This document shows positions 1 to 11,400 of a DNA stretch of 64,000 nucleotides, one piece after another. Origin of the DNA: Flammeovirgaceae bacterium UBA6059. GTDB taxonomy: Bacteria > Bacteroidota > Bacteroidia > Cytophagales > Cyclobacteriaceae. Where the stretch lies: NCBI GenBank assembly GCA_002435755.1, contig DIYH01000035.1, forward strand, positions 186,001 through 250,000. The letters run 5' to 3'. The first letter of the stretch is position 1; each line of letters starts with the position of its first letter. The notes under the pieces are model-generated. The model ran no database searches and was not told the DNA's origin. It saw nothing but the letters and a program-made list of their open reading frames with translations. The position numbers and the translations under genes are program-made.

Positions 1-1330
1 TGCCCATAGAGGCATTATTAGAGTTGAACACAGATAAATCAAACTGATTGGATCCCTGATTGAAATTGAAATCCAGAAACCAATCATTTACGTCACCTCT
101 CAACCCCATCGATATCGATGCATCGGAGATGTCGGCATGGACTTCCGGTGAAAAGCCAAGCGGATACAACTCTGGTACCACCAATGCTTGTTCGTCCGGG
201 AATCGATATATCGAATGCGATTGCCCATTACGGTAGCTGAATCCTCCGAAGGTGTAAAAATCCATATGGTCGGTCAGTTCAAATGCGGCATTGTAGAAAA
301 GGGCCGCATCGCGGATCGCAGGGTTGCCGACTTCAGAAATACGACTACCGTCAAAGCCTGTCTGTCCGAAAAAGGCTTCACGCTCGTCTGTATCAGCGTC
401 TCTTTCATCACCAAAGATTGTACCTGAGTAGGCTTCAGAGCGATTGATGGATGTCAACTGATGAAATGTACCCGAAAAATTGAAATACCCGCGTTTACGG
501 ATACTGAAGCCGTTGTTGAAGCTCAGCTGGGTCAATGTACCTCCATCATCAGTTGTGCTTCCAGCCTGTGCGATGAGGCGTGCAGTACCAGTCTTTTCCT
601 TTAGTATGATGTTGATTACACCGGCAATGGCGTCAGAGCCATATTGTGAAGATGCTCCATCGCGCAGTATCTCGATTCGATCTACCGCAATGATCGGAAT
701 AGCATTGAGATCAGTGCCAGCTGTGCCTTTACCAAAGGTCTCTGTGACATGTAGGAAGGCACTTTTGTGGCGTCTTTTACCATTAACTAGAATGAGTACC
801 TGATCGGGAGCCAAACCTCGCAACGAGATCGGATCAACAAAGTCAGACCCCTCAGCTGTGCTCTGCCTTACTGAAAAAAAATTGGGCAAGAGATAATGAA
901 GGGCTTGCGCCAAATCCGGGCGGCCGGTTTGTAAGAGGTCTTTGCCATAAACAACATCGACAGGTACCGGAGACTGGAGCTGGCGCTGGTTGACCAGGGA
1001 CTTACTGCCCAACGAAACTTGCGCATCCAGTATCTCACTCTCTAACTCGAAATCTACTTCGATCTGGTCAAGGTTTTGGAGCTCTATGATCTTCGTCGAG
1101 CTCTGATAGCCGCTCAAGGCGACCGTCAACTCATAGAGGCCCGTATCTAATTCAAAAGCGAAGTATCCGTCCGTATCCGTGTAGGAGCCATAGGGTGTGT
1201 CTTTGATATTGACGTTGACATCTGACAATGGGCCAAATTTGTCATGCACCTTACCAGTAATGAAGCCATACTGTGCCTGAGTGGTCATAGTGGCGAACAG
1301 CACCAAGCTACAAAGAGCGAGAAATCTCAT
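1..1330 (-). CDS. TonB-dependent receptor, N-terminal part (3' end beyond window)
   Basis: Outer-membrane active transporter, substrate unknown. Translating the minus strand from the ATG at 1330 gives an open frame to the window edge (about 443 codons). Residues 1-20 are a signal peptide ending TTQAQ. A carboxypeptidase-regulatory-like beta-sandwich (about 22-100) follows, then a plug domain with SLRGLAPDQVLILVNGKRR and the typical EILRDGASSQYGSDAIAGV block, then the first barrel strands. The ATG overlaps the stop of the upstream caspase-like gene (ATGA), so the two are probably translationally coupled. It is not next to a SusD and is not of the SusC type, so a small ligand or a role tied to the surface operon is possible. 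The family call is firm; the ligand is unknown. Confidence 0.93.
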   Translation of the reverse strand, partial: MRFLALCSLVLFATMTTQAQYGFITGKVHDKFGPLSDVNVNIKDTPYGSYTDTDGYFAFELDTGLYELTVALSGYQSSTKIIELQNLDQIEVDFELESEILDAQVSLGSKSLVNQRQLQSPVPVDVVYGKDLLQTGRPDLAQALHYLLPNFFSVRQSTAEGSDFVDPISLRGLAPDQVLILVNGKRRHKSAFLHVTETFGKGTAGTDLNAIPIIAVDRIEILRDGASSQYGSDAIAGVINIILKEKTGTARLIAQAGSTTDDGGTLTQLSFNNGFSIRKRGYFNFSGTFHQLTSINRSEAYSGTIFGDERDADTDEREAFFGQTGFDGSRISEVGNPAIRDAALFYNAAFELTDHMDFYTFGGFSYRNGQSHSIYRFPDEQALVVPELYPLGFSPEVHADISDASISMGLRGDVNDWFLDFNFNQGSNQFDLSVFNSNNASMG

Positions 1331-2613
1331 GGCTCTACTAAGATCACTTTAGTAGATGGAGTAGTAGCCTTTCTTCCGTCGGCAGTACGAATAGAAACAT
1401 TATACAAACCCGATGCTTCCACCGGTATGCTTGGCCCCTCGCCAATCTTCAGCTGGTTTCTCAGCCAAGTATAAGTACCTCGCACGTTGGATTTGGCATG
1501 CAGACGTTCGTCCTTCTTTAGCTTTACCACCTCTCCTTCGGCGATGTACACCTGTAAATCCACGAAAGACTTGACCCTTACCCTGATAGGGTTTGAAACA
1601 AGAATCTGTCCTCCAAAACTGATGCCTTTCACATGGTAGATACCGGACATATTCACCTCCAGGTTGGGCTGGTTGCTCACCTGACGGCCATTCCAATACC
1701 ACACGAGCGATACATCGCTCAAATTAGTTTGAGCGTGAAGCGTCCCCTGCCTTTCGAATGTAATCGAATCCCCCTCCGCGATAGCCACCTGTAAAGGAGC
1801 TTCCGGGCTTCTTCTCAAGACCAATGGTTTCACAAGAGACGTTGATTCCCAAGGCACTTGCTGACCTGCTGATACATTGATGACGTGTCCCCTTACTTTT
1901 TCAAACATCTCCTTGATCTCCAAATCATATTGCGGTAGGTACTCGAGAAGCGCTTCGGTAAACCTGCCATTGTCACCACTACCATCGGATGCTACATTGC
2001 CCGGGCTCGTAGCAAATGACACGATGGTACCTTCAGGAGCGTCCATGAGTGCAAGACCATCACTGAGCATACTTGCCTCTCCTAGCGTGAATGGGTTTTC
2101 ACGGCAAGCATCCAGGATCACGATATTGTTTTCGCTTTTAGCGAAGCGCATCAAACTCAGCACCGAGTTAGTAGAGATACAACTGCGCTTTACATCAGCC
2201 ACTGTGCTCGCTTGTGCGTCTACAGGGACCATATAGTTCTTACCTAGAATCTCAATGCCATGGCCAGCGTAGTAGAAAAGCACTGTCTCGTACCCTTCTA
2301 TTCGTTTGGAGAATGACTTAATCGTTTCTTTAATTTCCTCTTTTGTCGCATCCGTGAGTAACAACACTTCGAAATTCAGTGACTCTAGCGTCTCAGATAC
2401 TGCCATAGCGTCATTATTGGGATTGGTCAACTTGGGCAGGTCAGTGTATTGGCTGTTGCCAATGACCAAGGCTATTCTTGATAATTCATTTGTCTGAGCA
2501 TTGGCGAAAAATCCAGAGATAAAACCACAGAAGAATAAGGCCTTATGCAAGCTCAGTTTAAAAAAGCCAAAGAGGTAATCAACGCTAGTAACGAATGATG
2601 AGCTTTTCAACAT
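1327..2613 (-). CDS. Secreted caspase-like (peptidase C14) protein with Ig-like C-terminal repeats
   Basis: Predicted exported cysteine protease of the metacaspase/caspase clan. With the start at 2613 (428 residues) the His of YYAGHG is near residue 118 and the Cys of LDACR near 170, the expected catalytic dyad. The N-terminus is hydrophobic (ALFFCGFISGFFANAQ), so it should leave the cytoplasm. After about residue 270 come two similar Ig-like modules, each opening with V-x-I-A-E-G. The frame is open up to 2676, but that start would overlap the upstream gene by 92 nt; ATG 2613 or 2622 is more economical. It lies between a T9SS cargo protein and a TonB receptor, overlapping both, so it belongs to the surface operon. 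Its target is unknown. Confidence 0.88.
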   Translation of the reverse strand: MLKSSSFVTSVDYLFGFFKLSLHKALFFCGFISGFFANAQTNELSRIALVIGNSQYTDLPKLTNPNNDAMAVSETLESLNFEVLLLTDATKEEIKETIKSFSKRIEGYETVLFYYAGHGIEILGKNYMVPVDAQASTVADVKRSCISTNSVLSLMRFAKSENNIVILDACRENPFTLGEASMLSDGLALMDAPEGTIVSFATSPGNVASDGSGDNGRFTEALLEYLPQYDLEIKEMFEKVRGHVINVSAGQQVPWESTSLVKPLVLRRSPEAPLQVAIAEGDSITFERQGTLHAQTNLSDVSLVWYWNGRQVSNQPNLEVNMSGIYHVKGISFGGQILVSNPIRVRVKSFVDLQVYIAEGEVVKLKKDERLHAKSNVRGTYTWLRNQLKIGEGPSIPVEASGLYNVSIRTADGRKATTPSTKVILVEP

Positions 2614-5600
2614 AAGTATCATTCGCAGTAGCGAGTCGTAATATGTATAGTCCGCCCGGTACATGTGACATGTCAAATGTAATGGATTCCCCTGCTTGAC
2701 CAGAGAGATTACTATTATAGATTAGATCACCTCTGAGTGTGTAGATAGTTAGTACGCCTTCCCAAGGATCTTGCTCTGACAGCTCTATCGTAATCGGGCC
2801 GTATGATGGATTGGGATAGACCGTCATTTGTGCCAGTTCCTGTATCTCTTGTATCTCTTCGATGAACCTCCCTGTGGGTATTTCATCTTCAATTAATCGG
2901 ATCTTTAAGTCTTGGATCGCACCATTGAATCCCCAGTTGAAGTTGATGCCATTACCAATGATGAGGTCTTCTACACCAAGAAATGGTTCTCTTTCTTCTC
3001 CAATGACAGTCGTCTGACCATTGACCCGAATTGCCTGAGTACGTGCCACACGATCATAGATATATGATATATGATACCATCGATTCGGATCAAGCAATGT
3101 AGTCTCGTCTCGCACTCCAGACCCCCAAAAACCCATGTGAGGGTTGCGACCTCTTGTTATTAAGTGTAAGCCTCGCTGGCTCCCATTCTGTCGTTCGCTT
3201 GAAAGAATAGACAGATTGTTCTTGTCGAATTCGTTGATCTTGATCCAGGCACTTACGACAAAACTGCGTTCTGTAATGCCTACTTCATCAGCCGGGCCTA
3301 TGCGAATAAAGTCTTCCTGGGTAGCTCCGAAAGTGGCAGTAGCTCCACGTTCATCATCATTAATAAAGTTGACATTACCGGATACCGCGCCGTTCCAATC
3401 ATTTCCGCTAATGTCATTTGCATTTTCTGTCAATTCATAGTGTGCCAGCATCTGAGTAGAGTAGCCGCTGAAGTGCTCATAGATCTCTTCATCGGTTAAC
3501 GGGTTCTTCCAAATGCGCAGATCGTCAACAAGGCCAGAGAAGTATAGATCTACCTGCGATCTACCGATGGTCACGACATCCAGGCCTCTGAAGCTATCGC
3601 GATCATTGTCGATAGCGTCCAACTCACCATCGATGTAGATCTTCATATGCCTCGTTTCAAGGTCATAGACATAGGTTAGAAAATGCCACTCTCCTTCCGC
3701 AACAGCCTGGCGACTGCTCAGATCATTTTCGGTGAAGCTCATGAAAGCGTTATTATCAACGTAACCAAGCTCTAAGCCCTGGTCTGTCTGATTGGAAGTA
3801 GTCCCGAGCAAGGGCTGATTCCCAATTAAGTCATTGGCCTTGACCCAGGCACTGATCGTAAAGCTACTGTTGACCAGATCAAACGCTCCAGTGGTGCTTA
3901 GCTCAATCAAGCCGTCTACTCCGTTGAGCGCTGCTACCATACCTCTTTCTTCATCAGAGACAAAGCCTACACCTCCCTGTATGGCACCATCAAAGCCATT
4001 ATCGCTGATGTCGTTCGCACCGGTATCGAGCGGATAATAAGCCACCAAAAAGTCCGGGCAGGTGGTAGTGATCACGATATCCTTCTGCACATCGACCCGG
4101 CATTCACCCAAAGTAGCGGTCATAGTGACCTCATAGTCTCCAACTCCACCGTACAGGTGTGTTGGGTGTTGCTCCTCACTCTGATTGCCATCTCCAAAAT
4201 CCCAGAACACCGCATCAGGTTCCAGATCAGACACTTCGACGAACTTGATCGTATCGGATGTGCAACTGATACCACTTACCAGGAAATTGGGTACAATCAC
4301 ATCATCGGCTAATCCAACCACCACGGTATCGGAAGCTGTACAGCCGAGTTCGTTGGTTACTACTATAGCGTAATCGCTTGGTGCGGTTACTTCCAATGAA
4401 TCTGTTGTCACTCCATTGCTCCATAAGTAGCTGGCGAAACCTTCAGGTGCGTTGAGCACAAGGCTCGCTCCCTGACAAATCACCTGATCTTCGCCCAAAT
4501 CAACTTCAATGAATTGCGTCTCAACAAATGTCGTATCTACCAATGTGCAGCCTTCCTGATCTACCACTTCGAGCGCATAATTCGCCTGTTCTTTGGCAAC
4601 AAAAACTGGTGCATCGCTACTGTCTGTCAGCCATAAATAACTTTCAAACACGTTGATCGCAGCTAGCCCAATACTGTCACCAAGACATATCTGTAAACTG
4701 TCATTTTCGAAAATTGGAGTACTGGGCAGTTCGAAAGCAAAAGCGCCCATATCAGGAGCTGCTACATCCCTGGCAGTACCATAGAAGTCTTCTCCTACCG
4801 GAATATCCAAAGCCAGGCCTGAACCTTTCAGCGCGTAATGGCATACATCCGGAAACTGAGGATCAAGAAAGAAAACATCATAAAATATGGAGTTAACGTC
4901 CAACCCGCCTGTAGTCGCAGTATGTTGTGCTAATGTCAGATCATCTTCCCTGATTCCGATGGGACTGTACATATTATTGAAATCCGACGCTATAGCTGAA
5001 GCGCTGACCGAAGAAGCACTACCCTGGAAGATGTCACCTGATTGATTGATGAGGTTGTTGTTGAAAAAACGTGAAGAGGAAAGGCCACCGAGATTGAGTA
5101 CTACGCCACCTGAGTCGATTGCGACCGTATTGTGCACAAAGTCAATGTCACGAGCTGTGATGAAGCTTACCCCATCCGTAGCGCCAGCACTACCAACATA
5201 GATATGGTTGTTGACTACAAGGTTCTGCTCCAGCTGATCAAGGTCAGGGCTCTGCAGCCAAAGGGCACTGGTACCTGCCGCCAGGATTAGCCTGTTTTGC
5301 GATAGCACAAAATCGGAATTGAAGATCAGAAAGATTCCAGAGTAGAGATCATCAGTGGTCTCCGCAGATGCGGTAATCAGGTTTCTACCGACAGCCAAGC
5401 TATCTACTATCTGACTTCTGATACCGCCAATGAACTGGTCCGTGATCGTATTATCATTGATTACACATCGATCCGATTGGGAAACAGATATACCGATACT
5501 ACCGGAGATGATCTCACTGTTGGTGATGGTGAAGTTGTCACTGTTCTCAGAGATAGTAATTACGTCAGCATTTTCATCAGCGATGGCAGTTGGCATGCCG

Positions 5601-6094
5601 ATCAGGCGACAGTTGGTAATGGTGATGTTTTTCGCATCTTCAATATCCGCTACCCTAGTCAGCTCAGAAGGTGTAGTATTGGCGATGGTCAGATTGCTGA
5701 TCGTGATGTTGTCAATATCCTCAAAATCGATGGTGTGATTACGATCGGCCGTGTTTCCATCAAAGGTGAGAGTCGTCGATCCAAGTTCCTCATTTAAGCC
5801 TCTTATTTCTATGGCAAAGTCACTTGAGTTGGCAATGTTATCTCCAATGAATTCCACTTGTTCCTGGTAAGTGCCTTCCTCTACAAGTATGGTCAAGGAG
5901 CCACTCAAACCTTGTGCAGTAAGCCGCTCGATCACCTCGTTGAAGCTGTCGTATTGAGCTGCACCTGAGGTACCGATCCGAACCGTACCACTAAGTTGCC
6001 CATAGGAGAAGTGGACGCCTATAAGCAGCATAGCTAAAACAAGAAGTACGTCCCGAACTAGAAAGAATCGATTAGATGGTAGAATTTTCTTCAT
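2585..6094 (-). CDS. Secreted beta-helix / Ig / PKD / double LamG protein with T9SS sorting domain
   Basis: Large surface or secreted protein of 1169 residues, probably binding or processing a polymer. A signal peptide ends near residue 32 (HFSYGQ). Residues about 40-450 hold repeated beta-helix turns of the type ITISNLTI and FTITNSEI (PbH1-like). Two Ig-like modules follow, the second with SYLWSNGVTTDSLEV. A PKD domain contains FWDFGDGNQSEEQHPTH. Two concanavalin-like LamG domains begin at LVAYYPLDTGANDISDNGFDGA and at MLAHYELTENANDISGNDWNGA. The C-terminus carries TVYPNPSYGPITIEL, a type A T9SS sorting domain. I see no obvious catalytic site. It starts 10 nt after the fibronectin-III gene, so it is in the same transcript. 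Confidence 0.9.
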   Translation of the reverse strand: MKKILPSNRFFLVRDVLLVLAMLLIGVHFSYGQLSGTVRIGTSGAAQYDSFNEVIERLTAQGLSGSLTILVEEGTYQEQVEFIGDNIANSSDFAIEIRGLNEELGSTTLTFDGNTADRNHTIDFEDIDNITISNLTIANTTPSELTRVADIEDAKNITITNCRLIGMPTAIADENADVITISENSDNFTITNSEIISGSIGISVSQSDRCVINDNTITDQFIGGIRSQIVDSLAVGRNLITASAETTDDLYSGIFLIFNSDFVLSQNRLILAAGTSALWLQSPDLDQLEQNLVVNNHIYVGSAGATDGVSFITARDIDFVHNTVAIDSGGVVLNLGGLSSSRFFNNNLINQSGDIFQGSASSVSASAIASDFNNMYSPIGIREDDLTLAQHTATTGGLDVNSIFYDVFFLDPQFPDVCHYALKGSGLALDIPVGEDFYGTARDVAAPDMGAFAFELPSTPIFENDSLQICLGDSIGLAAINVFESYLWLTDSSDAPVFVAKEQANYALEVVDQEGCTLVDTTFVETQFIEVDLGEDQVICQGASLVLNAPEGFASYLWSNGVTTDSLEVTAPSDYAIVVTNELGCTASDTVVVGLADDVIVPNFLVSGISCTSDTIKFVEVSDLEPDAVFWDFGDGNQSEEQHPTHLYGGVGDYEVTMTATLGECRVDVQKDIVITTTCPDFLVAYYPLDTGANDISDNGFDGAIQGGVGFVSDEERGMVAALNGVDGLIELSTTGAFDLVNSSFTISAWVKANDLIGNQPLLGTTSNQTDQGLELGYVDNNAFMSFTENDLSSRQAVAEGEWHFLTYVYDLETRHMKIYIDGELDAIDNDRDSFRGLDVVTIGRSQVDLYFSGLVDDLRIWKNPLTDEEIYEHFSGYSTQMLAHYELTENANDISGNDWNGAVSGNVNFINDDERGATATFGATQEDFIRIGPADEVGITERSFVVSAWIKINEFDKNNLSILSSERQNGSQRGLHLITRGRNPHMGFWGSGVRDETTLLDPNRWYHISYIYDRVARTQAIRVNGQTTVIGEEREPFLGVEDLIIGNGINFNWGFNGAIQDLKIRLIEDEIPTGRFIEEIQEIQELAQMTVYPNPSYGPITIELSEQDPWEGVLTIYTLRGDLIYNSNLSGQAGESITFDMSHVPGGLYILRLATANDTYVEKLIIRY

Positions 6095-6104
6095 AGCCTC
6101 ATCT

Positions 6105-8435
6105 TTATTGCACCACTATTGCTACCCAACTGCTAAGCGAACTACGCGAACCATCACGATGCATCACGCGAATGCCATAGTAGTATGTACCTCCACCTGG
6201 CAGCTTCTCAGAGTAACTCAACAAGTCACCATTGACCGAAGCATGTCTTTTGAGTTTCTCTGAATCCTTATTGCGGTAGACTGTAAATCGAAGATCCTCA
6301 GCATCCGTCTGCTCATAAGCCCATGTTAGATTAACCTGCTGATTGTCTTCATCGAACTCCACTTTCAGATCGGAAATTCCATCTATCCGTTTGCGGTCTA
6401 CGATCTTCGCATTGACCGGGAAGGACAGCTTAGAGGCCAACCCACTATCGTCAATGGCCATTAATCGGTATTGATAAGATGTGCCTTGCGATACTGTTGT
6501 ATCTCGATACACATTTTGATTAGGATTCTCAATCTCGAAGACCACCTGCTCTTCATCGACCTTTCTTACAAGTACCTGCTTTGCAACGTCTCGACTTGAG
6601 CTTGGTGTCCAGGACAGTATCACAGCAGATTCATCGACGTTTGGCGCATTGAAGACGGGTGCGACTGGTGCTATGGTATCTGGCTTGACTGCCTCGACAA
6701 CATCAGTCATCGGCGAGTGGTTGTAGCTTAAGTCTAGTGCCTGGAGCTTGTAATAGATCTTTTCTGTTAAGGTATTGAGCGGGATGCTGTAGCTATACTC
6801 GTTCAGCTCAATGGGCCTTGAATTGAGCGGCGTGAATTCATGATTGGGACTGTTGCTGAAGTAAAGTCGAAATCCCCTTAGATCCGGCAAAGCCAATAAG
6901 TCATCATCCCAGGTGAGCGATACCTCGCCCAATGAGTCAATGGTTGCTTCAAAGCCCGTCGGGGTATCAGGAGCAATGGTGTCAGGGATGTGTACAAATA
7001 CAGGAAATGATTCACTGCGATTACCGACGGTATCGGTCATCACCAGCCTGAAGTAGTGCGACATTTCATTTGGGGTACTGCCATGGACATAAACACTGTC
7101 ATTGGGATCAATCGACTCTTCTTCGTATCGATGGTAGGACGAGTCAACATGATTTGAGTATTCAAAAAAGAGGTCATCAAAGTCAGCTGGCATTTCAAGT
7201 ATATCGTACCCCAACTGGATTACAGCTTTCGCTTCTATATACTCACCGGATAGCAGTATCGGATTGGCAGGTGCAGTCAAATCTCGTCCCATTCCTTTTG
7301 CGGTAGCAGGTTCGCTCCTATCGGCAAAGGCATCTATGCCTACAATACGATAGTGGAAGGCCACATAATTGGTGTCAACGTGATCCACGTATTGATAAAC
7401 ACTGCGCGGCATGGCGTCAATGTCCGTCGTATCGAGTACGGTAACCGCTTCGCCGAAAAACACGCCGGATGTCAAGGAGTCGTAGGTCAAACCTCCATCC
7501 GTGCTTCGCTCCAGCAGGTATCCCGAATAATTGTTACTCCCAAGATTGGCATCCCACTGCAAGATCACATCCTTATCTCCAGAGACAGCCTCAAAACCTT
7601 CGATAGTTGAGCGAGTAGCAATGGTGCTATCCGCATAAAGCACATGGGTTCGTTCTCTTAGCTGCCACTCCACTACCTGTCGGAAATTCGCCGTATCGCC
7701 GGCCAACAACAGGTCATTGGGTGAAATGCTGCGCAAAGAATCCACAAAGACCATCATCGCAGAGTCCAGAGAGGTGACCCGGTACTGGTAGTATTCGCCT
7801 TTTTTAATATCCGCATCCACATATCGCAATCCGAGCCCGTCAGCCGCCAGTGTCGACAGATCGGCAGCAACGAGGACGAGTCCAAAAATTGACTGATCCT
7901 GTTTACCCTTCATCGCAAAGCCCTGGCTCTCCTCTACCTCCAACTGCCCTCCGGAAGCACCTGCCGCGATGAGCGCAAATTTGTCGGTAGTCGGAAAATA
8001 AGGCGCCCATTGTGCAGAATCATAAGGAAGGATTGGGCTGTCAGCTGCGGGAAGAGCTGTGATAATCTCTCGTGCATAATCTTCAGGGATACTATCCGCA
8101 TCCAAATCGCTGACCTGATAAGTGATGCGCTCCAATAAATAACCAGCTTTTTTTGAGTCTAGCCAGAGCCTACGCGTAGAAGGCGCCCATCTGATCACGA
8201 TGCTGTCCTGGTATACTTTGTGATGAACACCAACAAACGGTAGTGGCTTCTCTGGCATAACCTCCACTTGTGAGGTATCGATCAGCGTCAGCTTCATCCC
8301 TGATGGAAACTCCGAGAGTGAATCAGGTTCAGAAGTCGGTTGCTCCTCCACCTGATCAGTTCCCTGGGCATATAGGTTGCTCATAGTACCCAGGGAAACA
8401 ATAGTTAAGAAAAAATATAACGCGGATTTTTTCAT
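6105..8435 (-). CDS. Exported protein with several fibronectin type III domains
   Basis: 776 residues with a signal peptide (MKKSALYFFLTIVSLG..NLYAQ). The body is a chain of about five fibronectin-III-like modules, recognisable by phrases such as VILQWDANLGSNNYSGYLLER, VSLTWDDDLLALPDLRGFRLY, AVILSWTPSSSRDVAKQVLV and VNLTWAYEQ, each with the late YYKLQALD/YQYRLMAID strand. No YPNP sorting signal is present at its end (SSWVAIVVQ), so it may be periplasmic or exported in another way. It sits 21 nt downstream of the 1885-residue gene and 10 nt upstream of the beta-helix gene. Function unknown; a structural or adhesion role is an inference. Confidence 0.85.
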   Translation of the reverse strand: MKKSALYFFLTIVSLGTMSNLYAQGTDQVEEQPTSEPDSLSEFPSGMKLTLIDTSQVEVMPEKPLPFVGVHHKVYQDSIVIRWAPSTRRLWLDSKKAGYLLERITYQVSDLDADSIPEDYAREIITALPAADSPILPYDSAQWAPYFPTTDKFALIAAGASGGQLEVEESQGFAMKGKQDQSIFGLVLVAADLSTLAADGLGLRYVDADIKKGEYYQYRVTSLDSAMMVFVDSLRSISPNDLLLAGDTANFRQVVEWQLRERTHVLYADSTIATRSTIEGFEAVSGDKDVILQWDANLGSNNYSGYLLERSTDGGLTYDSLTSGVFFGEAVTVLDTTDIDAMPRSVYQYVDHVDTNYVAFHYRIVGIDAFADRSEPATAKGMGRDLTAPANPILLSGEYIEAKAVIQLGYDILEMPADFDDLFFEYSNHVDSSYHRYEEESIDPNDSVYVHGSTPNEMSHYFRLVMTDTVGNRSESFPVFVHIPDTIAPDTPTGFEATIDSLGEVSLTWDDDLLALPDLRGFRLYFSNSPNHEFTPLNSRPIELNEYSYSIPLNTLTEKIYYKLQALDLSYNHSPMTDVVEAVKPDTIAPVAPVFNAPNVDESAVILSWTPSSSRDVAKQVLVRKVDEEQVVFEIENPNQNVYRDTTVSQGTSYQYRLMAIDDSGLASKLSFPVNAKIVDRKRIDGISDLKVEFDEDNQQVNLTWAYEQTDAEDLRFTVYRNKDSEKLKRHASVNGDLLSYSEKLPGGGTYYYGIRVMHRDGSRSSLSSWVAIVVQ

Positions 8436-8456
8436 TGTCTTCTTGTTAGTCGGACA

Positions 8457-11400
8457 TTAATCAAAGCCCATGTAGTACATACCATTAGTATTCCTATCCC
8501 AATTCTCAATCCACATCATCCAGACTTCATCATCCCAGGATCCTCCTGAATGCCATGACGAGGGGTTTGTGGCATACCATTTATCCCAGTTTTTCAAATA
8601 GGACATCAGCAAACTCATATCATAAAATCGTTCTGAGAGAGCCTTCTCTCCACCATTTCTAAACCTGAAGCTGGTCGAACCCCATTTGGTATAGCCTCTA
8701 TTAGCCTTACCACTGAGCTTTTCCTCATCTGTTAGTTCTGATTTACAATAGTTGCACCACCATTGCGTGTAAGGACTACTGTTTCCCCAGGTATCCCATT
8801 TATTGAAACTGTACACAGCGTTATTCCAATCCCTCCATGCATCACCCAAATGCCAGAAATCGTCATTGAAATAAACCCTTCTCCTGGCTTTACTTCTGTA
8901 ACCCACATAGGCGTTTTCGGATCCTGTCCAATTCCATCGGTCCATCACACTCTTGGCATGCGACCCTTCCGCATCATAGTTGACACGATGAAGACGAAAG
9001 ACCGCTGGATGTGTGCCCTTGTAATATCCGAATTCATAGGTGGTTTCATTCAAGTCCCAATAATCCATACGTTCCTTACTGTTTTCGAGACCTCCATGTA
9101 CATAGTGTCTTCTTACAGAGGGTGAATACCCTATGGATAATGTGGAATACCCTGACCTTGCTCGGTTAAAATCAGCCAGCTTGTCCTCTGGTTTATCATA
9201 ATCCGACTTGCGGAAATACCACTCATAGATGATCTTATCTTCTGTTGCTACATCGGAAACGCGGTTGCCAGAAAGTGTTTTGGTTTCAACATTTACGCCG
9301 GTTCCCTGACTCTTAGTAGTAGATCCTACGGTGACTTCTTCCTCTTCGATATCCAGGATACCTACAAATTGCGCTTTGATCACAGCCCCACTTTGTGCGT
9401 TCAACCACCTGTTAAAGTTTTGTCGATTGTCGTAGTTGATAGTTACCGCACCCGTGCCAATTGTCGAACTCTCATTATAAAAAGAACGCGCTTTGATACT
9501 CGACCCGGTTTCCATGTTGTTGGCAATCAGATAGTAGCTATAGCCTTCATCATCAAAAAGGTTCTCCCAGCCATTTGTTTTAAGGTAGACCTTCCACTGA
9601 TGCAGCGACGTTTCGACATCATAGACGTTTCTTCTGTTAGGAATTGGACTGGTGTAGCTCACCGCATCAGATGGAATAAAGTCCGGCTTCTTACCTGTAG
9701 TGAAGCTAAAGGTCTTGGTTTCCGTTTGATCAAGTTTAGTCCAGCGACTATTCCCTTTCTTTCTTTTTTTCCACTTAACGGTTATATGCCCTGAGTAGCT
9801 AGTATACTCCTCCAGCATATCTGACAATTTCAACTCGATCAGGTCACCATCTTCCTCAATATCTAATAAGTAACGTGCTCCGCCGTTCAATGCGTGATCC
9901 GAAACATAGGGCAGGTACTGATAGGTTGTCACATCACCATTGCTTTCGATTTGGTCAAACTCCAGTATCTCGTTGATCGGCAGGTTACAAACCGCTGTAG
10001 GACTTATATAGGGGCCGACATTTCTTTCGCCTGTTTCCGGGGATATATCAGCAATCACATCTATCCCTGATACTGCATTTTCGCTAAAGGAGCACCTATT
10101 TCCAATCTCGAACTTATAGTCTACATCTCCGCTGATTGCACCGCTCAGTACGCTGTAGTGCACAGCTACATCACCACTTATCCATGTAGGATTAGGCAGC
10201 TCGGCCTGCATCACTACGCTGGCGGACAGATCCAGCAGATTGACATTGCCTTTATAGAACCATGTCTTTACTTTCAAACCGATATTGCCCGATCCATAGG
10301 CGTAGGCCTGACCGGACAGGTACCAGTTGTCGATCCCAATATTACCTCTGGCAAACCCACAACTCGATGCATCGACCTGTCGCAGGTAGGCGTCAAAACC
10401 AAGTCCGAATTGTGCTGATGCGTAAAATGATCCGTAACTATAGCTCTGTTTGGCCATAGAGAACTTCGCTCCAAATATGACTTTAGAACCTCCAAGTTCG
10501 GCTGGTCGCTGATCCACGGTAGTGCCATTGAAGTTGGGTACAAGAGATGAAATACTAGGCATAGCCGGTACGCGATCACCCATATCTGCATAAGCACTGA
10601 ATCTGCCAATGCCTGCTACACCGATAGAGATCGGATTGGTAGGTGTGCCAATCCACATGTAAGATTCCTTATCAGAAATTTTCATGGCTGCCTGACCCGA
10701 ACCTGTCACAACATCTGTGTTAAAATTGACCTGGGCCACCCCTGTGAAAATTGGATCGCTCGGATCAGAGATATCGAGGTTAGCATCGAATTGTCCGGTG
10801 ACTTTGGAGTCCTCCCTATCGAGAATGGTGCCAGGCGACATAAAGTATGCTTTACCACCGAAAGCAATACTCCTCAGTGTCGGCATGCGATTTTGTACAC
10901 CAAAGCTTGCCTCGAGGTAGGCATCTGCACTGAAGCTCGTACCTGGAGCGATACCCATGGTCAATGCCGCTTTCATTCCCAGTAGGGTGTTCCGGTCTGG
11001 TGTATAGATCACACCTGATAGACTAGCGCCTAGTTCTTCAGGTTCAGCAAATAGCGTACCTGCCTCAAGGTTCATCGCAGGATCCGTATCATCACGAGAC
11101 ATGTGGTGATAAATACCTCCACCAAAACCATATAGACCGATACCCAACACATCGACGAAAGGCGACTGACTTAACACCATCGCATCGACAAAAAAGTAGC
11201 GATAGCTATCCACCTTGCCAAATTGAGCCAAGGCATCCAATCTACCCACTCCCTTAAACTCTGCACCTATGATGCCTTTGAAGCCGTCTCCATAGGTCTC
11301 ATCACCTTTGTATACTTCAAGGCTACCTTCTATGCTACCGGCGGCAAGCTCTGCATCCACTTCTATGGAACCGAGCTCCACACCCTTAAACTTCCAGGCG

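Noticed and set aside
188..803. Plus-strand frames in the first kilobase
   Set aside because: They lie antisense to a continuous minus-strand TonB receptor frame with clear signal, plug and barrel motifs.
2614..2676. Longer start for the caspase-like gene
   Set aside because: It would overlap the upstream T9SS gene by 92 nt and gives a poorer signal peptide context; ATG 2613 or 2622 is preferred.
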